Of a stretch of 52,659 nucleotides of DNA, positions 34,900-42,872 are shown in pieces. The stretch spans positions 1 to 52,659 of the forward strand of contig JAJDDT010000087.1 in assembly GCA_029260165.1 (NCBI GenBank), given 5' to 3'. The DNA comes from Phycisphaerae bacterium. Lineage in GTDB: Bacteria; Planctomycetota; Phycisphaerae; UBA1845. The position numbers and the translations under genes were made by a program. Under the pieces are notes generated by a model, which saw only the letters and a program-made list of their open reading frames with translations, was not told the origin of the DNA and did no database searches. The first letter of the stretch is position 1. Each line of letters opens with the position of its first letter.

Positions 34900-34929
34900 C
34901 AATGTAGCGTCACCCCTCGTGGGTGGCGC
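34900..34929 (+). repeat. Dispersed hairpin repeat, copy 5
   Basis: CAATGTAGC, arm GTCACCC, loop CTCGT, arm GGGTGGC. One T-G wobble. Orientation plus. It lies between the IspH and CDGSH genes. Confidence 0.85.
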
Positions 34930-34976
34930 GAAAACCAACAACCGTCAAACGAAGCCAACCAGGCAACACTTCCAAC

Positions 34977-35819
34977 CTAGATCGCCTCCAGCTTCGCCAC
35001 AAAATCCTGAATCACCGACTCCGGGGTCGACGCACCCGCCGTCACACCCACCACCGATTTCCCCACCACCATCTCCGGCTTGTAGTCGTCCCACGTCTCC
35101 AGATGATACGTCGTCACGCCCTCCTTCGTACACAACCGAGCCAGCTCACAGGTGTTCGCAGAGTGCAATCCGCCCAACACGAACATCACATCCACCTCCC
35201 TGCAAAGCGCCACCGCCGCCTCCTGTCGACGCGTCACCTCCAGACACAACGTATTCACAATTTTCAATTCCCGGAAAGGACGCTTCGCAATCTCCGCAAT
35301 CACCGATGCCACATGCTCCGGTGCGTGCGTCGTCTGCGCCACAATCCCCAACCGCTCCCGGTACGGAATAGCCTCATCCAGATCATCCCCCTTGTCGATC
35401 ACGATCACATCCGGCGCATACGCAATCACCCCACGCACCTCCGGATGATTCGCGTCACCGATCATCACGATTTTGTACCCCTCCTCATGAAGCTGTTTCA
35501 CCACATTCTGTGCCCGTGTCACCAGCACGCACGTCGCATCCACGACGTTCAAATTCCGATCCTTCGCCCGTTGCAACGTCTCAGGCGATGCACCATGCGA
35601 CCGGATCAAAACCGCCTTCCCCTCGGGAATCGTCTCCAGATCACCCGACTGATTCAGGCCCTCATCCTCAAGCTTGCGCACCACCGTCTTGTTGTGAATC
35701 ACCGGACCCAGCGCGATGATGTTCCCCGCCCCATGATCGTCGATCGCCTGCTCCGCCAACTCGATCGCATCTTCCACCCCGAAACAGAACCCCCGCGTCG
35801 TCGCAACCCTGACCTGCAT
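34977..35819 (-). CDS. ispH: 4-hydroxy-3-methylbut-2-enyl diphosphate reductase
   Basis: A 280-residue 4Fe-4S enzyme that makes IPP and DMAPP in the last step of the MEP isoprenoid pathway. Cluster ligands: Cys12 in TTRGFCFGVEDA, Cys97 in VVDATCVLVTRAQ and Cys192 in NTLCLEVTRRQEA. Substrate residues include His42 (VIHNKTVV), His75 (RSHGAS), His125-Glu127 (GDANHPEV) and the GLHSANT segment. The second and third motifs differ from the usual DATCPLVTK and NTICxATQxRQ. Start ATG 35819 precedes the conserved N terminus; the longer frame from 35900 adds a non-conserved leader. SurE lies upstream on the same strand. Confidence 0.95.
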   Translation of the reverse strand: MQVRVATTRGFCFGVEDAIELAEQAIDDHGAGNIIALGPVIHNKTVVRKLEDEGLNQSGDLETIPEGKAVLIRSHGASPETLQRAKDRNLNVVDATCVLVTRAQNVVKQLHEEGYKIVMIGDANHPEVRGVIAYAPDVIVIDKGDDLDEAIPYRERLGIVAQTTHAPEHVASVIAEIAKRPFRELKIVNTLCLEVTRRQEAAVALCREVDVMFVLGGLHSANTCELARLCTKEGVTTYHLETWDDYKPEMVVGKSVVGVTAGASTPESVIQDFVAKLEAI

Positions 35820-35898
35820 GATATTTCGTAAACCTTTTAACGACAAAACATTCAAAACTTCTCGCGACAGAGGCCGTACAACGTCCCGACCCCGCGTC

Positions 35899-35904
35899 AT
35901 TATA
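35899..35904 (-). promoter_or_regulatory. Candidate -10 box for ispH
   Basis: A perfect TATAAT on the minus strand, in the context CGCTATAATG, about 80 bases upstream of ispH. The -35 region is weak. It lies at the very end of the surE gene, so ispH may have its own promoter as well as read-through from surE. Confidence 0.4.
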
Positions 35905-35934
35905 GCGGGTTCGCCACGGGTGGCGAGAAAATGC

Positions 35935-36699
35935 TCAAACCAGCCCGCACCAGTCCGTCCTCTCCCACTGCTCCAACCGTTTGTAATCCGTCAGATCGCA
36001 CTGCAAAGGCGTCACCACGACGTACCCCTCGCTCAACGCATGCAGGTCCGTCTCATGCCCATGCTCCAGCTCCGCAAACCCCCCGTCCAATACATACTGC
36101 CGCGATCCGTCCGCCAGCTCAGTCACAATGTAACGATCCACCATCCCGGTCAACGCCTGAGTCGCCACCCGAACCCCCTTCGGACCACCCCGATGCAACG
36201 CGGGAATGTTGATGTTCACCAACTCACCTGCCTTCAACCCCGTCGCCAACAATCGATCGATCACCCCCCGCGCGATCCGCGCTGCCTCCGCAAAATCCAT
36301 CTCCGGACCACGCTCCAGCGAAATCGCCACCGCCGGAAATCCCAAAAGCGCCCCCTCAGCCGCAGCCGCCACCGTCCCCGAATACAACACGTTGATGCTC
36401 ACGTTCGCACCGTCATTGATCCCCGATACCACCAGGTCAGGCCTGTGTTCCATCAACTCCGCCACCGCAATTTTCACACAATCCGCAGGCCGCCCACCAA
36501 CACTCCACCCGTAAAACCGATCATGCACATGAACCTTCTGAACGTTAACCGCCCTGAGAATCGTGATCCCATGCGCCGACGCGGACTGCACCGAATCCGG
36601 AGCAGCCACTGTCACCTCACCGGTATCCGCCAACACCTCATACATCGCCAATATCCCCGGCGCCAATATCCCATCATCATTTGAAAGCAAAATATTCAT
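35935..36699 (-). CDS. surE: 5'-nucleotidase SurE
   Basis: A 254-residue metal-dependent nucleotidase that hydrolyses 5'/3'-nucleotides. Metal ligands Asp8-Asp9 in NILLSNDDG; the phosphate-contact SAHGITI region; GGRPADCVKIAV and DLVVSGINDGANVSINVLYSG, the family signature with catalytic Asn; and GFPAVAISL. Aggag-type ribosome site (AGGAG) lies before the ATG at 36699. Runs in the same direction as ispH. Family length 250-270, so complete. Confidence 0.94.
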   Translation of the reverse strand: MNILLSNDDGILAPGILAMYEVLADTGEVTVAAPDSVQSASAHGITILRAVNVQKVHVHDRFYGWSVGGRPADCVKIAVAELMEHRPDLVVSGINDGANVSINVLYSGTVAAAAEGALLGFPAVAISLERGPEMDFAEAARIARGVIDRLLATGLKAGELVNINIPALHRGGPKGVRVATQALTGMVDRYIVTELADGSRQYVLDGGFAELEHGHETDLHALSEGYVVVTPLQCDLTDYKRLEQWERTDWCGLV

Positions 36700-36756
36700 C
36701 AATCACCACAGCTCCTGTTGTTTCGCTGTTTTTGTGGGTCTTTTTTTGTCGTTTGT

Positions 36757-36780
36757 GTAGGGCAGGTGCTCGCACCTGCC
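36757..36780 (+). repeat. GGCAGGTGC hairpin repeat, copy A
   Basis: GTAG followed by arms GGCAGGTGC and GCACCTGCC around TC. It shares the GGCAGGT[GC]..ACCTGCC core and a neighbouring GTAG/CTAC with the copy at 49826-49843, which is in the opposite orientation. Confidence 0.7.
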
Positions 36781-36820
36781 GTCACCATCAATGGAAAACA
36801 TACCCCGTTTCGCAAACAAC

Positions 36821-36849
36821 CAATGTAGCGTCACCCCTCGTGGGTGACG
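36821..36849 (+). repeat. Dispersed hairpin repeat, copy 6
   Basis: CAATGTAGC, perfect arms GTCACCC / GGGTGAC, loop CTCGT. Orientation plus. Confidence 0.88.
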
Positions 36850-37361
36850 AGCGGGCAAGCCCATCTTTATCCCATCATCATCGGCGACAGCACGACGCGA
36901 TCGATCCGCCGGGTGCATTTCCACACTTTTCCCAAAAAATTTCCATCGGCCCAAACCCAGGCCCCACAACAACATGCCACCCGCCAACCCCGTCCGCCAA
37001 TCCCCGCCCGTCATTATTCAATGCCCTTCCACCATTCCGCGCCGTATGGTGAATATGTGGACAGGATCGGGGAGATCGGCGTTGCACGGACGCTGACAGG
37101 AGGATGACAACGTGCCACGATACATCGACGCGATGGATACCTTCGCTCGTGAAACGATCCGCATGATCATCGCACTGATCAACCTCCTGTTCGCCTGTTC
37201 ATCCCTGCATGCGAAAGCGTCAAAACAGAACACCCAATCCGCCCATTTGCGACCCGTACTTCTCAACTCGACCCCAACTTCTTCCGACGTACCCATGAAG
37301 GTTCCGCGCAAAAGGTGCGCGGGCAGTCAGAACGACACCGCGATCACAAATCGCGACAGGT

Positions 37362-38768
37362 GTGAACGCATTGGCCATCAACGCAACATTGGCGGGTTCT
37401 CTGCTCTACCCGCTGCAGGAACGCATCCTCGGTCGGCCCACGTTTCGCGTGCTCGCCGAGCTGGAAGTGTCCCAGTGGTTCTCCGCAGACCAGCTCCACG
37501 CCCTCCGCGCACGAAAACTCCGCGCCCTGCTCGAACGACTCGTCAGCCGATCCTCCTTCTACAAAAACACCCTGGCCGACCTCGCCGCAGACCCGCGCGT
37601 CGACGACCCCTGGGACATCCTCCGATCACTCCCGTTGATGGACAGATCCGCCATGCGACAGATGGCCGAAACGCTCTGCGACACCCGTCAGCAAGCCCGA
37701 GTCAGGCGCATGTCCACCGGCGGGTCCACCGGCGAACCCCTGACATTCCTGGTCAACCCACTCCGCGAAGCCTACGACAAAGCCTGTCGCATGCGCTCGC
37801 ACCGATGGTTCAACGTCCAGCCAGGACAACGCGAAGTCTACCTGTGGGGGGTGTCCATCGGACACCAACATCAGGATCTGTGGCGGACCATCCGGGACAT
37901 CTTTCTAAACGATCTGCTGCTCAGCGCCTTCGACCTGTCAGCCAACTCGGTTCGACGGTATGTCGCAAAAATGAATGCCTATCAGCCCGTCTGCATCTTC
38001 GGATACCCCAGCAGCCTCGCGACCCTGTGCGAGCTGGCCGTCATCGAGAAAATCCAGCCACGATTGAACCGACTAAAAGCTGTGTTCGTTACCGGCGAGG
38101 TGCTGGACCATCAGCAACGACAGTCGATTCAACAGTTCTTCAACGTGCCGGTGGCAGATGGCTACGGTGGACGCGATTCCGGTTTCTGTGCCCATCAGTG
38201 CAACCACGGGGCGATGCACGTCATGGACGAGCACATCATCATGGAAATCATCGGAGACAATTGCCAACCCGTCCCGGATGGCCAACCCGGCGAAATCGTC
38301 ATCACCAATCTCGACAACCTTGCAACACCGTTCGTTCGCTATCGAACCGGCGACATGGGACAAATGTCAACCGTGCGGTGTTCGTGCGGCAGGGGTTTGC
38401 ACACGATGTCCGTCGTCGCGGGGCGACGGACCGATCACCTCGTCGCCGCAGACGGTTCCCTGCGACACGCGTTATCGCTGATCTATCATCTTCGCGAACT
38501 GAAAGGCGTCGGGCAGTTTCAGGTCTGCCAACGCGCCGACCGATCATTGGAAATCCGAATCGTACCGATCGACGATCGAAACACACCCTCGCAACAGGCA
38601 GTCCTCAACGGTGTCCACGCCTGTGTCGGCCAGGTTCCCGAAGCGCGCGTCCGGTTTGTCAGCCGAATCAACCCCCAGGCGTCCGGCAAGTTTCGCCACG
38701 TTATTTCCGAAGCAGCCGACGCCGTCGCGAATGCAGCCTCAACGACAAAAGACAAACCGACAACGTGA
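37362..38768 (+). CDS. CapK/phenylacetate-CoA-ligase-like adenylate-forming enzyme
   Basis: A 468-residue protein of the ANL-type adenylate-forming superfamily, closest in pattern to CapK and coenzyme F390 synthetase-like proteins often found with surface-polysaccharide genes. Core motifs: STGGSTGEPLTFL (phosphate-binding loop), CIFGYPSSL, VFVTGEVLD, the adenine-binding DGYGGRDSGF, PGEIVITNLDN and YRTGDMGQM (the conserved Y-R-T-G-D). It activates a carboxylic acid as an acyl-adenylate; the acceptor is unknown. A GTG start at 37362 has only GACAGG upstream. The coding strand is A/C-rich, unlike the G/T-rich genes to its right. The last 68 bases overlap the convergent secreted-protein gene. Confidence 0.85.
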   Translation: MNALAINATLAGSLLYPLQERILGRPTFRVLAELEVSQWFSADQLHALRARKLRALLERLVSRSSFYKNTLADLAADPRVDDPWDILRSLPLMDRSAMRQMAETLCDTRQQARVRRMSTGGSTGEPLTFLVNPLREAYDKACRMRSHRWFNVQPGQREVYLWGVSIGHQHQDLWRTIRDIFLNDLLLSAFDLSANSVRRYVAKMNAYQPVCIFGYPSSLATLCELAVIEKIQPRLNRLKAVFVTGEVLDHQQRQSIQQFFNVPVADGYGGRDSGFCAHQCNHGAMHVMDEHIIMEIIGDNCQPVPDGQPGEIVITNLDNLATPFVRYRTGDMGQMSTVRCSCGRGLHTMSVVAGRRTDHLVAADGSLRHALSLIYHLRELKGVGQFQVCQRADRSLEIRIVPIDDRNTPSQQAVLNGVHACVGQVPEARVRFVSRINPQASGKFRHVISEAADAVANAASTTKDKPTT

Positions 38769-39672
38769 CAAACACCATACCCATGCCCGGTGCGCAAAGC
38801 ATCGGCTGCATGTCGTCGGGCATCGGTTCGCCCGTCATGTCATCATCCATCACGTCGTCGTCGCCCGCCATGCCGTCGTCAGGTTCGTTGTCATCGGGTA
38901 TGTTGTTATTCATCATGTCATCATCAGGCATCATGTCGCCGTCATCCATCATGTCATCGACGAGTGGTTCAGCCACCAGCGTCAGAACGGGGATTTCGCC
39001 CGCGTTTCCACGATTGACCGAGTGGAACGTCGCGCCGGTGTTGGCGTCGGTCGCGGAGAAATACAGCGTGACAATCCCGCCCGAAGCCACGTCGAGTGCG
39101 AATTCAAAGGCTGTGTTGAGTTCAAAAATGATGTTTCCGTTTGCACCGGTGTTTTGGAAGGAGCCGAGGTTGGCGTCCGCCAAATCGCTGAGCAACGCCA
39201 GTCCCGCGTCGAAACCGAGTTCGTTGCCGGTGGCTTGTGCTTGCGAGCTTGGCTTGCCATCGCCTTCAGACCAGTTGTCGTTGGCGAGGTAGATGATGTT
39301 GAAGGTACCAACACCGCGACTGAAGATACCGTTTTGCGGCGAGCCGACCTCGTCGAGCGTCAGCGTGGCTGATATGAGGTTCCAACTATTCCGGCCAAAC
39401 TGTTCGTTGAAAAAAGCAGCAGCGGCTGCGGTGTCGAACCTGACGAATGCGTCAGCCGCACCTTGCATATTACCGGCAGCGTTTTGCGCAGCCGCACCCG
39501 CTATGTGAAACGCGCCGCTCCCGCCGAATGTGAGTGTCGGTGCCTGTTCCCGTGTGAAGGTGTCTTCGGTGGGATTGACGTCGAAGGATTGGGATTGTGC
39601 GAGCGCGACCGTGGTGATGCAGAGGATCAGCGCGATCGGGAATGCGGTCGTTTTTCGTGCGTTTGGGATCAT
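38701..39672 (-). CDS. Secreted protein with Asp/Met-rich region and sorting-like tail
   Basis: A 323-residue precursor. GGAG eight bases before the ATG at 39672. After the signal peptide (IALILCITTVALAQS) comes a beta-rich domain of about 210 residues whose opening (NPTEDTFTREQAP, ADAFVRFDTAAA) recalls DNRLRE-type planctomycete extracellular modules (tentative). A low-complexity segment of about 50 residues of Asp and Met follows (DDMMDDGDMMPDDDMM). The C-terminus is CAPG, a hydrophobic stretch (MGMVFVTLSVCLLSL) and an Arg-rich end (SRRRRLLRK), a tripartite sorting-like tail. The 3' end lies within the adenylate-forming enzyme gene (68-bp antiparallel overlap). Confidence 0.78.
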   Translation of the reverse strand: MIPNARKTTAFPIALILCITTVALAQSQSFDVNPTEDTFTREQAPTLTFGGSGAFHIAGAAAQNAAGNMQGAADAFVRFDTAAAAAFFNEQFGRNSWNLISATLTLDEVGSPQNGIFSRGVGTFNIIYLANDNWSEGDGKPSSQAQATGNELGFDAGLALLSDLADANLGSFQNTGANGNIIFELNTAFEFALDVASGGIVTLYFSATDANTGATFHSVNRGNAGEIPVLTLVAEPLVDDMMDDGDMMPDDDMMNNNIPDDNEPDDGMAGDDDVMDDDMTGEPMPDDMQPMLCAPGMGMVFVTLSVCLLSLRLHSRRRRLLRK

Positions 39673-39756
39673 GTCAATATCTCCGTGTGTTTTCGTCAAT
39701 GCGCGTTGGCAGAGGATAGGCTGAGATGGCGAGGAAGTCCAAGGGCGGTGGAGGTG

Positions 39757-40653
39757 CTATATGTCGAGCGAGATGTCGAGTGCGGGGGCGGAGTGGGTGA
39801 TTGCGCCGGTGGAGATGCGATCGATGCCTGTTTCGGCGATGGGGCGGATCGTTTCCAGCGTGATGCCACCGGAGGCTTCCAATGACAATTTGTTTTGCAG
39901 GTTCCTGTCATTGCGCATCCGGACGGCGGAAATCATGTCTTGTATCGAGAAATTATCGAGCAGGATGATATCAATGCCGACGATGTCGAGCAATTGTTGG
40001 AATTGGTCGAGATTGTCTACTTCAATCTGGGTAAACGCTGGTTTGGCTGGCAGGGTTTCGATGTGATTGAGCATTTGGAAGACGTGGTTGGCGAGACGAT
40101 CGACGGGAACGCCCACGAGGTGGTTGTCCTTGATGAGGACGGCATCGTGAAGTCCGAAGCGGTGGTTTTGTCCGCCTCCGCAGCGGACGGCGTATTTTTC
40201 GAGGAGGCGCCAACCGGGGATTGTTTTGCGGGTGTCGTGGATTTTGGCCTCGGTGTGGGCGATGGCGTCGACGAATTGGCGGGTGAGGGTGGCGATGCCC
40301 GATAGTCTTTGCAGGAAGTTCAGGAGGGTTCGTTCGGCGGTGAGGATGCTGGCGCGCGGGCCTGTGATGGTGGCGACGGCGTGAGGCGGGTCGTTGATGA
40401 AAATGCCATCGGTTGTTGATTCGTGCCAGTTGATCTGTAGGGAATCGTCGAAGACGTTGAGTATTGTTTGGGTGATGGCCTGTCCTGCGAAGACGCCTTT
40501 TTGTTTGATGAGGAGTTGGTATTCGGCGGATGAGTCGTTGGGGAGGAGTTGGCTTGTGAGGTCGGTGTTGTCTGGTCCGAGGTCTTCTGTTCGGGCGAGA
40601 TCGGCGAGGTGCCTGGCGGATTGGATGAGTTGGTATTCATTGTTGTTTGTCAT
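39757..40653 (-). CDS. nadC: Nicotinate-nucleotide pyrophosphorylase (carboxylating)
   Basis: A 298-residue enzyme converting quinolinate and PRPP to nicotinate mononucleotide in de novo NAD synthesis. Motifs: LARTEDLGPDNTDLTS (N-terminal quinolinate site), ERTLLNFLQRLSGIATLT, HDTRKTIPGWR with its catalytic Arg-Lys, VRCGGGQNHRFGLHDAVLIKDNH, VEVDN-type VEVDNLDQF, LLDNFS, LEASGGI and GIDRISTGAITHS. Length is complete. The start at 40653 has no clear Shine-Dalgarno sequence. It lies downstream of uvrB, separated by a dispersed repeat; nadA and nadB are absent. Confidence 0.95.
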   Translation of the reverse strand: MTNNNEYQLIQSARHLADLARTEDLGPDNTDLTSQLLPNDSSAEYQLLIKQKGVFAGQAITQTILNVFDDSLQINWHESTTDGIFINDPPHAVATITGPRASILTAERTLLNFLQRLSGIATLTRQFVDAIAHTEAKIHDTRKTIPGWRLLEKYAVRCGGGQNHRFGLHDAVLIKDNHLVGVPVDRLANHVFQMLNHIETLPAKPAFTQIEVDNLDQFQQLLDIVGIDIILLDNFSIQDMISAVRMRNDRNLQNKLSLEASGGITLETIRPIAETGIDRISTGAITHSAPALDISLDI

Positions 40654-40700
40654 TTGTTTTGCCGGATTTAGTTTGTATTATTCCAACAGTTATAAGCCAT

Positions 40701-40731
40701 CGCGCCACCCACGAGGGGTGGCGCTGCATTG
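40701..40731 (-). repeat. Dispersed hairpin repeat, copy 7
   Basis: On the + strand: CGC, arm GCCACCC, loop ACGAG, arm GGGTGGC, then GCTGCATTG. The second arm pair is C-G where the consensus has T-A: another compensatory change. Orientation minus. Confidence 0.85.
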
Positions 40732-40739
40732 TGGGGATG

Positions 40740-42782
40740 TTAGAGTTTTTTTCTGCGGTAGCGTGGGCCTTTTTGATTGTCGCGAGCGTTGTCGCTTGCA
40801 TCGACGGAGACGACGTCTTCGCCTTTTTGTAGTTTTTTGAGTTTTTCGTGGAGTTGGGCGGCGCGTTCGAATTCGAGTTTTTCGGCGGCTTCGAGCATTT
40901 CCTTTTCGATGGCGAGCATGAATTCGTCGCGGTCGTATTCTGATTCGGTGGCGTGGATGGCTTTTGCGGCAACTTGTCTCGCGTTGACCTCGGCGGCGAG
41001 TCCCGAGCGGATGGCTTTTTTGATGGTTTGCGGTGTGATGTTGTGTTTCTTGTTATAGGCGATTTGTTTTTCGCGTCGGCGATCGGTCTCGTCGATGGCG
41101 CGTTGCATGGAGGGGGTCATCTTGTCGGCGTAGAGAATGACTTCTGCGTTCACGTTTCGGGCGGTTCTGCCAATCATCTGGATGAGCGAGGTTTCGCTGC
41201 GGAGGAAGCCTTCCTTGTCGGCGTCGAGGATGCAGCAGAGCGAGACTTCGGGGAGGTCGAGTCCTTCGCGCAGGAGGTTGACACCGACGAGGACGTCGAA
41301 TTCGCCGGCGCGCAGGCCATTGATGATTTCGATGCGTTCGAGGGTGTCGATTTCGCTGTGGAGGTATTTGCAGAGCAATCCTTCTTCCTGGAGGTAGGTG
41401 GAGAGGTCTTCGGCGAGCCGTTTGGTGAGGGTGGTGACGAGGACGCGTTCGCTTGCGGCGGTGCGTTGGATGGCGCGTTGGAGCAGGTCGGGGACTTGTC
41501 CTCTTGCAGGCAGGATGTGGATGGTGGGATCGACGAGTCCTGTGGGGCGGACGATTTGCTCGACAACTTCGCCTTCTGTTTTTTCGAGTTCGTAGGGTCC
41601 GGGGGTGGCGGAGAGGAAGACGACGCGAGGCCAGAGGTCTTCGAATTCCTCGAAGCGGAGTGGTCGGTTGTCGAGGCACGACGGCAGGCGGAAGCCATGC
41701 TCGACGAGGGTGGTTTTTCGACTTCTGTCGCCGGCGTGCATGGCTCGGATCTGTGGGATGCTGACGTGGGATTCGTCGATGACGAGGAGGAAGTCGTCGG
41801 GGAAGTAATCGATGAGGGTGTAGGGTCGTGAGCCTGGGGCGGAGCCGTTGAGGTGGCGGGCGTAGTTTTCGATGCCTGAGCAGTAGCCTACTTCGCGGAT
41901 CATTTCGACGTCGTATTTCGTGCGAGCGGCGAGTCTTTGTGCTTCGAGGAGTTTGCCGTGTTGTCGCAGTTGCATGAGTCGCGTATCGAGTTCTTCGAGG
42001 ATGGATTTTGTGGCGTCTGCGATGCGTTCCTCGGGCATGACGTAGTGGACGGCGGGGAAGAGGTTGATGGTGTTGAGTTTTTGGATGGTTTCGCTGGTGA
42101 GTGGGTTGATGATTTCGAGTTTTTCGATTTCGTCGCCGAACATTTCGATGCGGTAGGCGAATTCCTCGGAGGCTGGGTGGATTTCGACGACGTCGCCTCT
42201 GACGCGGAATTGTCCTCGGGTGAATTCGAGGTCGTTTCTGGAGTATTGGAGATCGACGAATCGTTTGAGCATGGCGTCGCGGTCGACGATATCGCCGACG
42301 TTGATGACGACGGTGCTCTTTTTGTAGTCTTCGGGTGAGCCTAGTCCGAAGATGCAGGAGACGCTGGCGACGATGACGCAGTCTTCGCGAGAGATGAGTG
42401 AGCTGGTGGTGGCGAGTCGGAGGCGGTCGAGGTCGTCGTTTCGGGATGCGTCTTTTTCGATGTAGATGTCGCGTTGTGGGATGTAGGCTTCGGGTTGGTA
42501 GTAGTCGTAGTAGCTGACGAAGTACTGGACGGCGTTGTTGGGCAGGAGTTCCCGGAATTCCTCGTAGAGTTGGGCTGCGAGGGTTTTGTTGTGGGAGATA
42601 ACGAGGGTGGGTTTTTTCCATTTTTCGATGACGTTGGCCATCGTGAATGTTTTTCCCGATCCTGTGACGCCCATTAAACATTGGAATTTTTTGCCGGCGG
42701 CGAGGTCGGTGTGGAGTTTTTCGATGGCTGCGGGCTGGTCGCCGCGGGGTGTCATTTCGGAGATGATTTTGAAATCCGGCAC
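40740..42782 (-). CDS. uvrB: Excinuclease ABC subunit B
   Basis: A 680-residue helicase-like subunit of the UvrABC nucleotide-excision repair complex. Walker A in [11 protein letters not shown]; the damage-probing beta-hairpin in [22 protein letters not shown]; helicase motifs DESHVSIPQ (Walker B), [39 protein letters not shown] and QMIGRTARN; and the C-terminal UVR motif ([20 protein letters not shown]) that contacts UvrC. Length is normal. A good sigma-70-type promoter lies 43-71 bases upstream. Basic C-terminal end (RYRRKKL). Confidence 0.97.
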   Translation of the reverse strand: MPDFKIISEMTPRGDQPAAIEKLHTDLAAGKKFQCLMGVTGSGKTFTMANVIEKWKKPTLVISHNKTLAAQLYEEFRELLPNNAVQYFVSYYDYYQPEAYIPQRDIYIEKDASRNDDLDRLRLATTSSLISREDCVIVASVSCIFGLGSPEDYKKSTVVINVGDIVDRDAMLKRFVDLQYSRNDLEFTRGQFRVRGDVVEIHPASEEFAYRIEMFGDEIEKLEIINPLTSETIQKLNTINLFPAVHYVMPEERIADATKSILEELDTRLMQLRQHGKLLEAQRLAARTKYDVEMIREVGYCSGIENYARHLNGSAPGSRPYTLIDYFPDDFLLVIDESHVSIPQIRAMHAGDRSRKTTLVEHGFRLPSCLDNRPLRFEEFEDLWPRVVFLSATPGPYELEKTEGEVVEQIVRPTGLVDPTIHILPARGQVPDLLQRAIQRTAASERVLVTTLTKRLAEDLSTYLQEEGLLCKYLHSEIDTLERIEIINGLRAGEFDVLVGVNLLREGLDLPEVSLCCILDADKEGFLRSETSLIQMIGRTARNVNAEVILYADKMTPSMQRAIDETDRRREKQIAYNKKHNITPQTIKKAIRSGLAAEVNARQVAAKAIHATESEYDRDEFMLAIEKEMLEAAEKLEFERAAQLHEKLKKLQKGEDVVSVDASDNARDNQKGPRYRRKKL

Positions 42783-42824
42783 TGAAGGTTTCCCTGAGAC
42801 GGACCGATTCGGCTATTCCGCTCA

Positions 42825-42853
42825 AGGATAGTGTGCGGTCGGGTTGGGGACAA
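42825..42853 (-). promoter_or_regulatory. Promoter of uvrB
   Basis: On the minus strand TTGTCC (42848-42853), a 17-bp spacer and TATCCT (42825-42830). Each box matches the sigma-70 consensus at four positions. Initiation near 42817 would give a leader of about 35 bases. Confidence 0.5.
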
Positions 42854-42872
42854 TGGGCCTTGATTGCGTCAA

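Larger units (their letters stand above)
36700..37361. other. 660-bp intergenic region with two repeat types
   Basis: Divergent region between surE (-) and the CapK-like gene (+). It holds a 9-bp-arm hairpin at 36761-36780, dispersed repeat copy 6 at 36821-36849 and, at 37098-37103, AGGAGG eight bases before a GTG at 37112 that opens a frame of about 80 codons before it overlaps the CapK-like gene in another frame. No gene is firmly supported here. Confidence 0.5.

Noticed and set aside
37112-39292. 726-codon open + frame
   Set aside because: Apart from its first 80 codons it overlaps the CapK-like gene and then the secreted-protein gene in shadow frames, and the translation is Arg/Pro-rich without domains.
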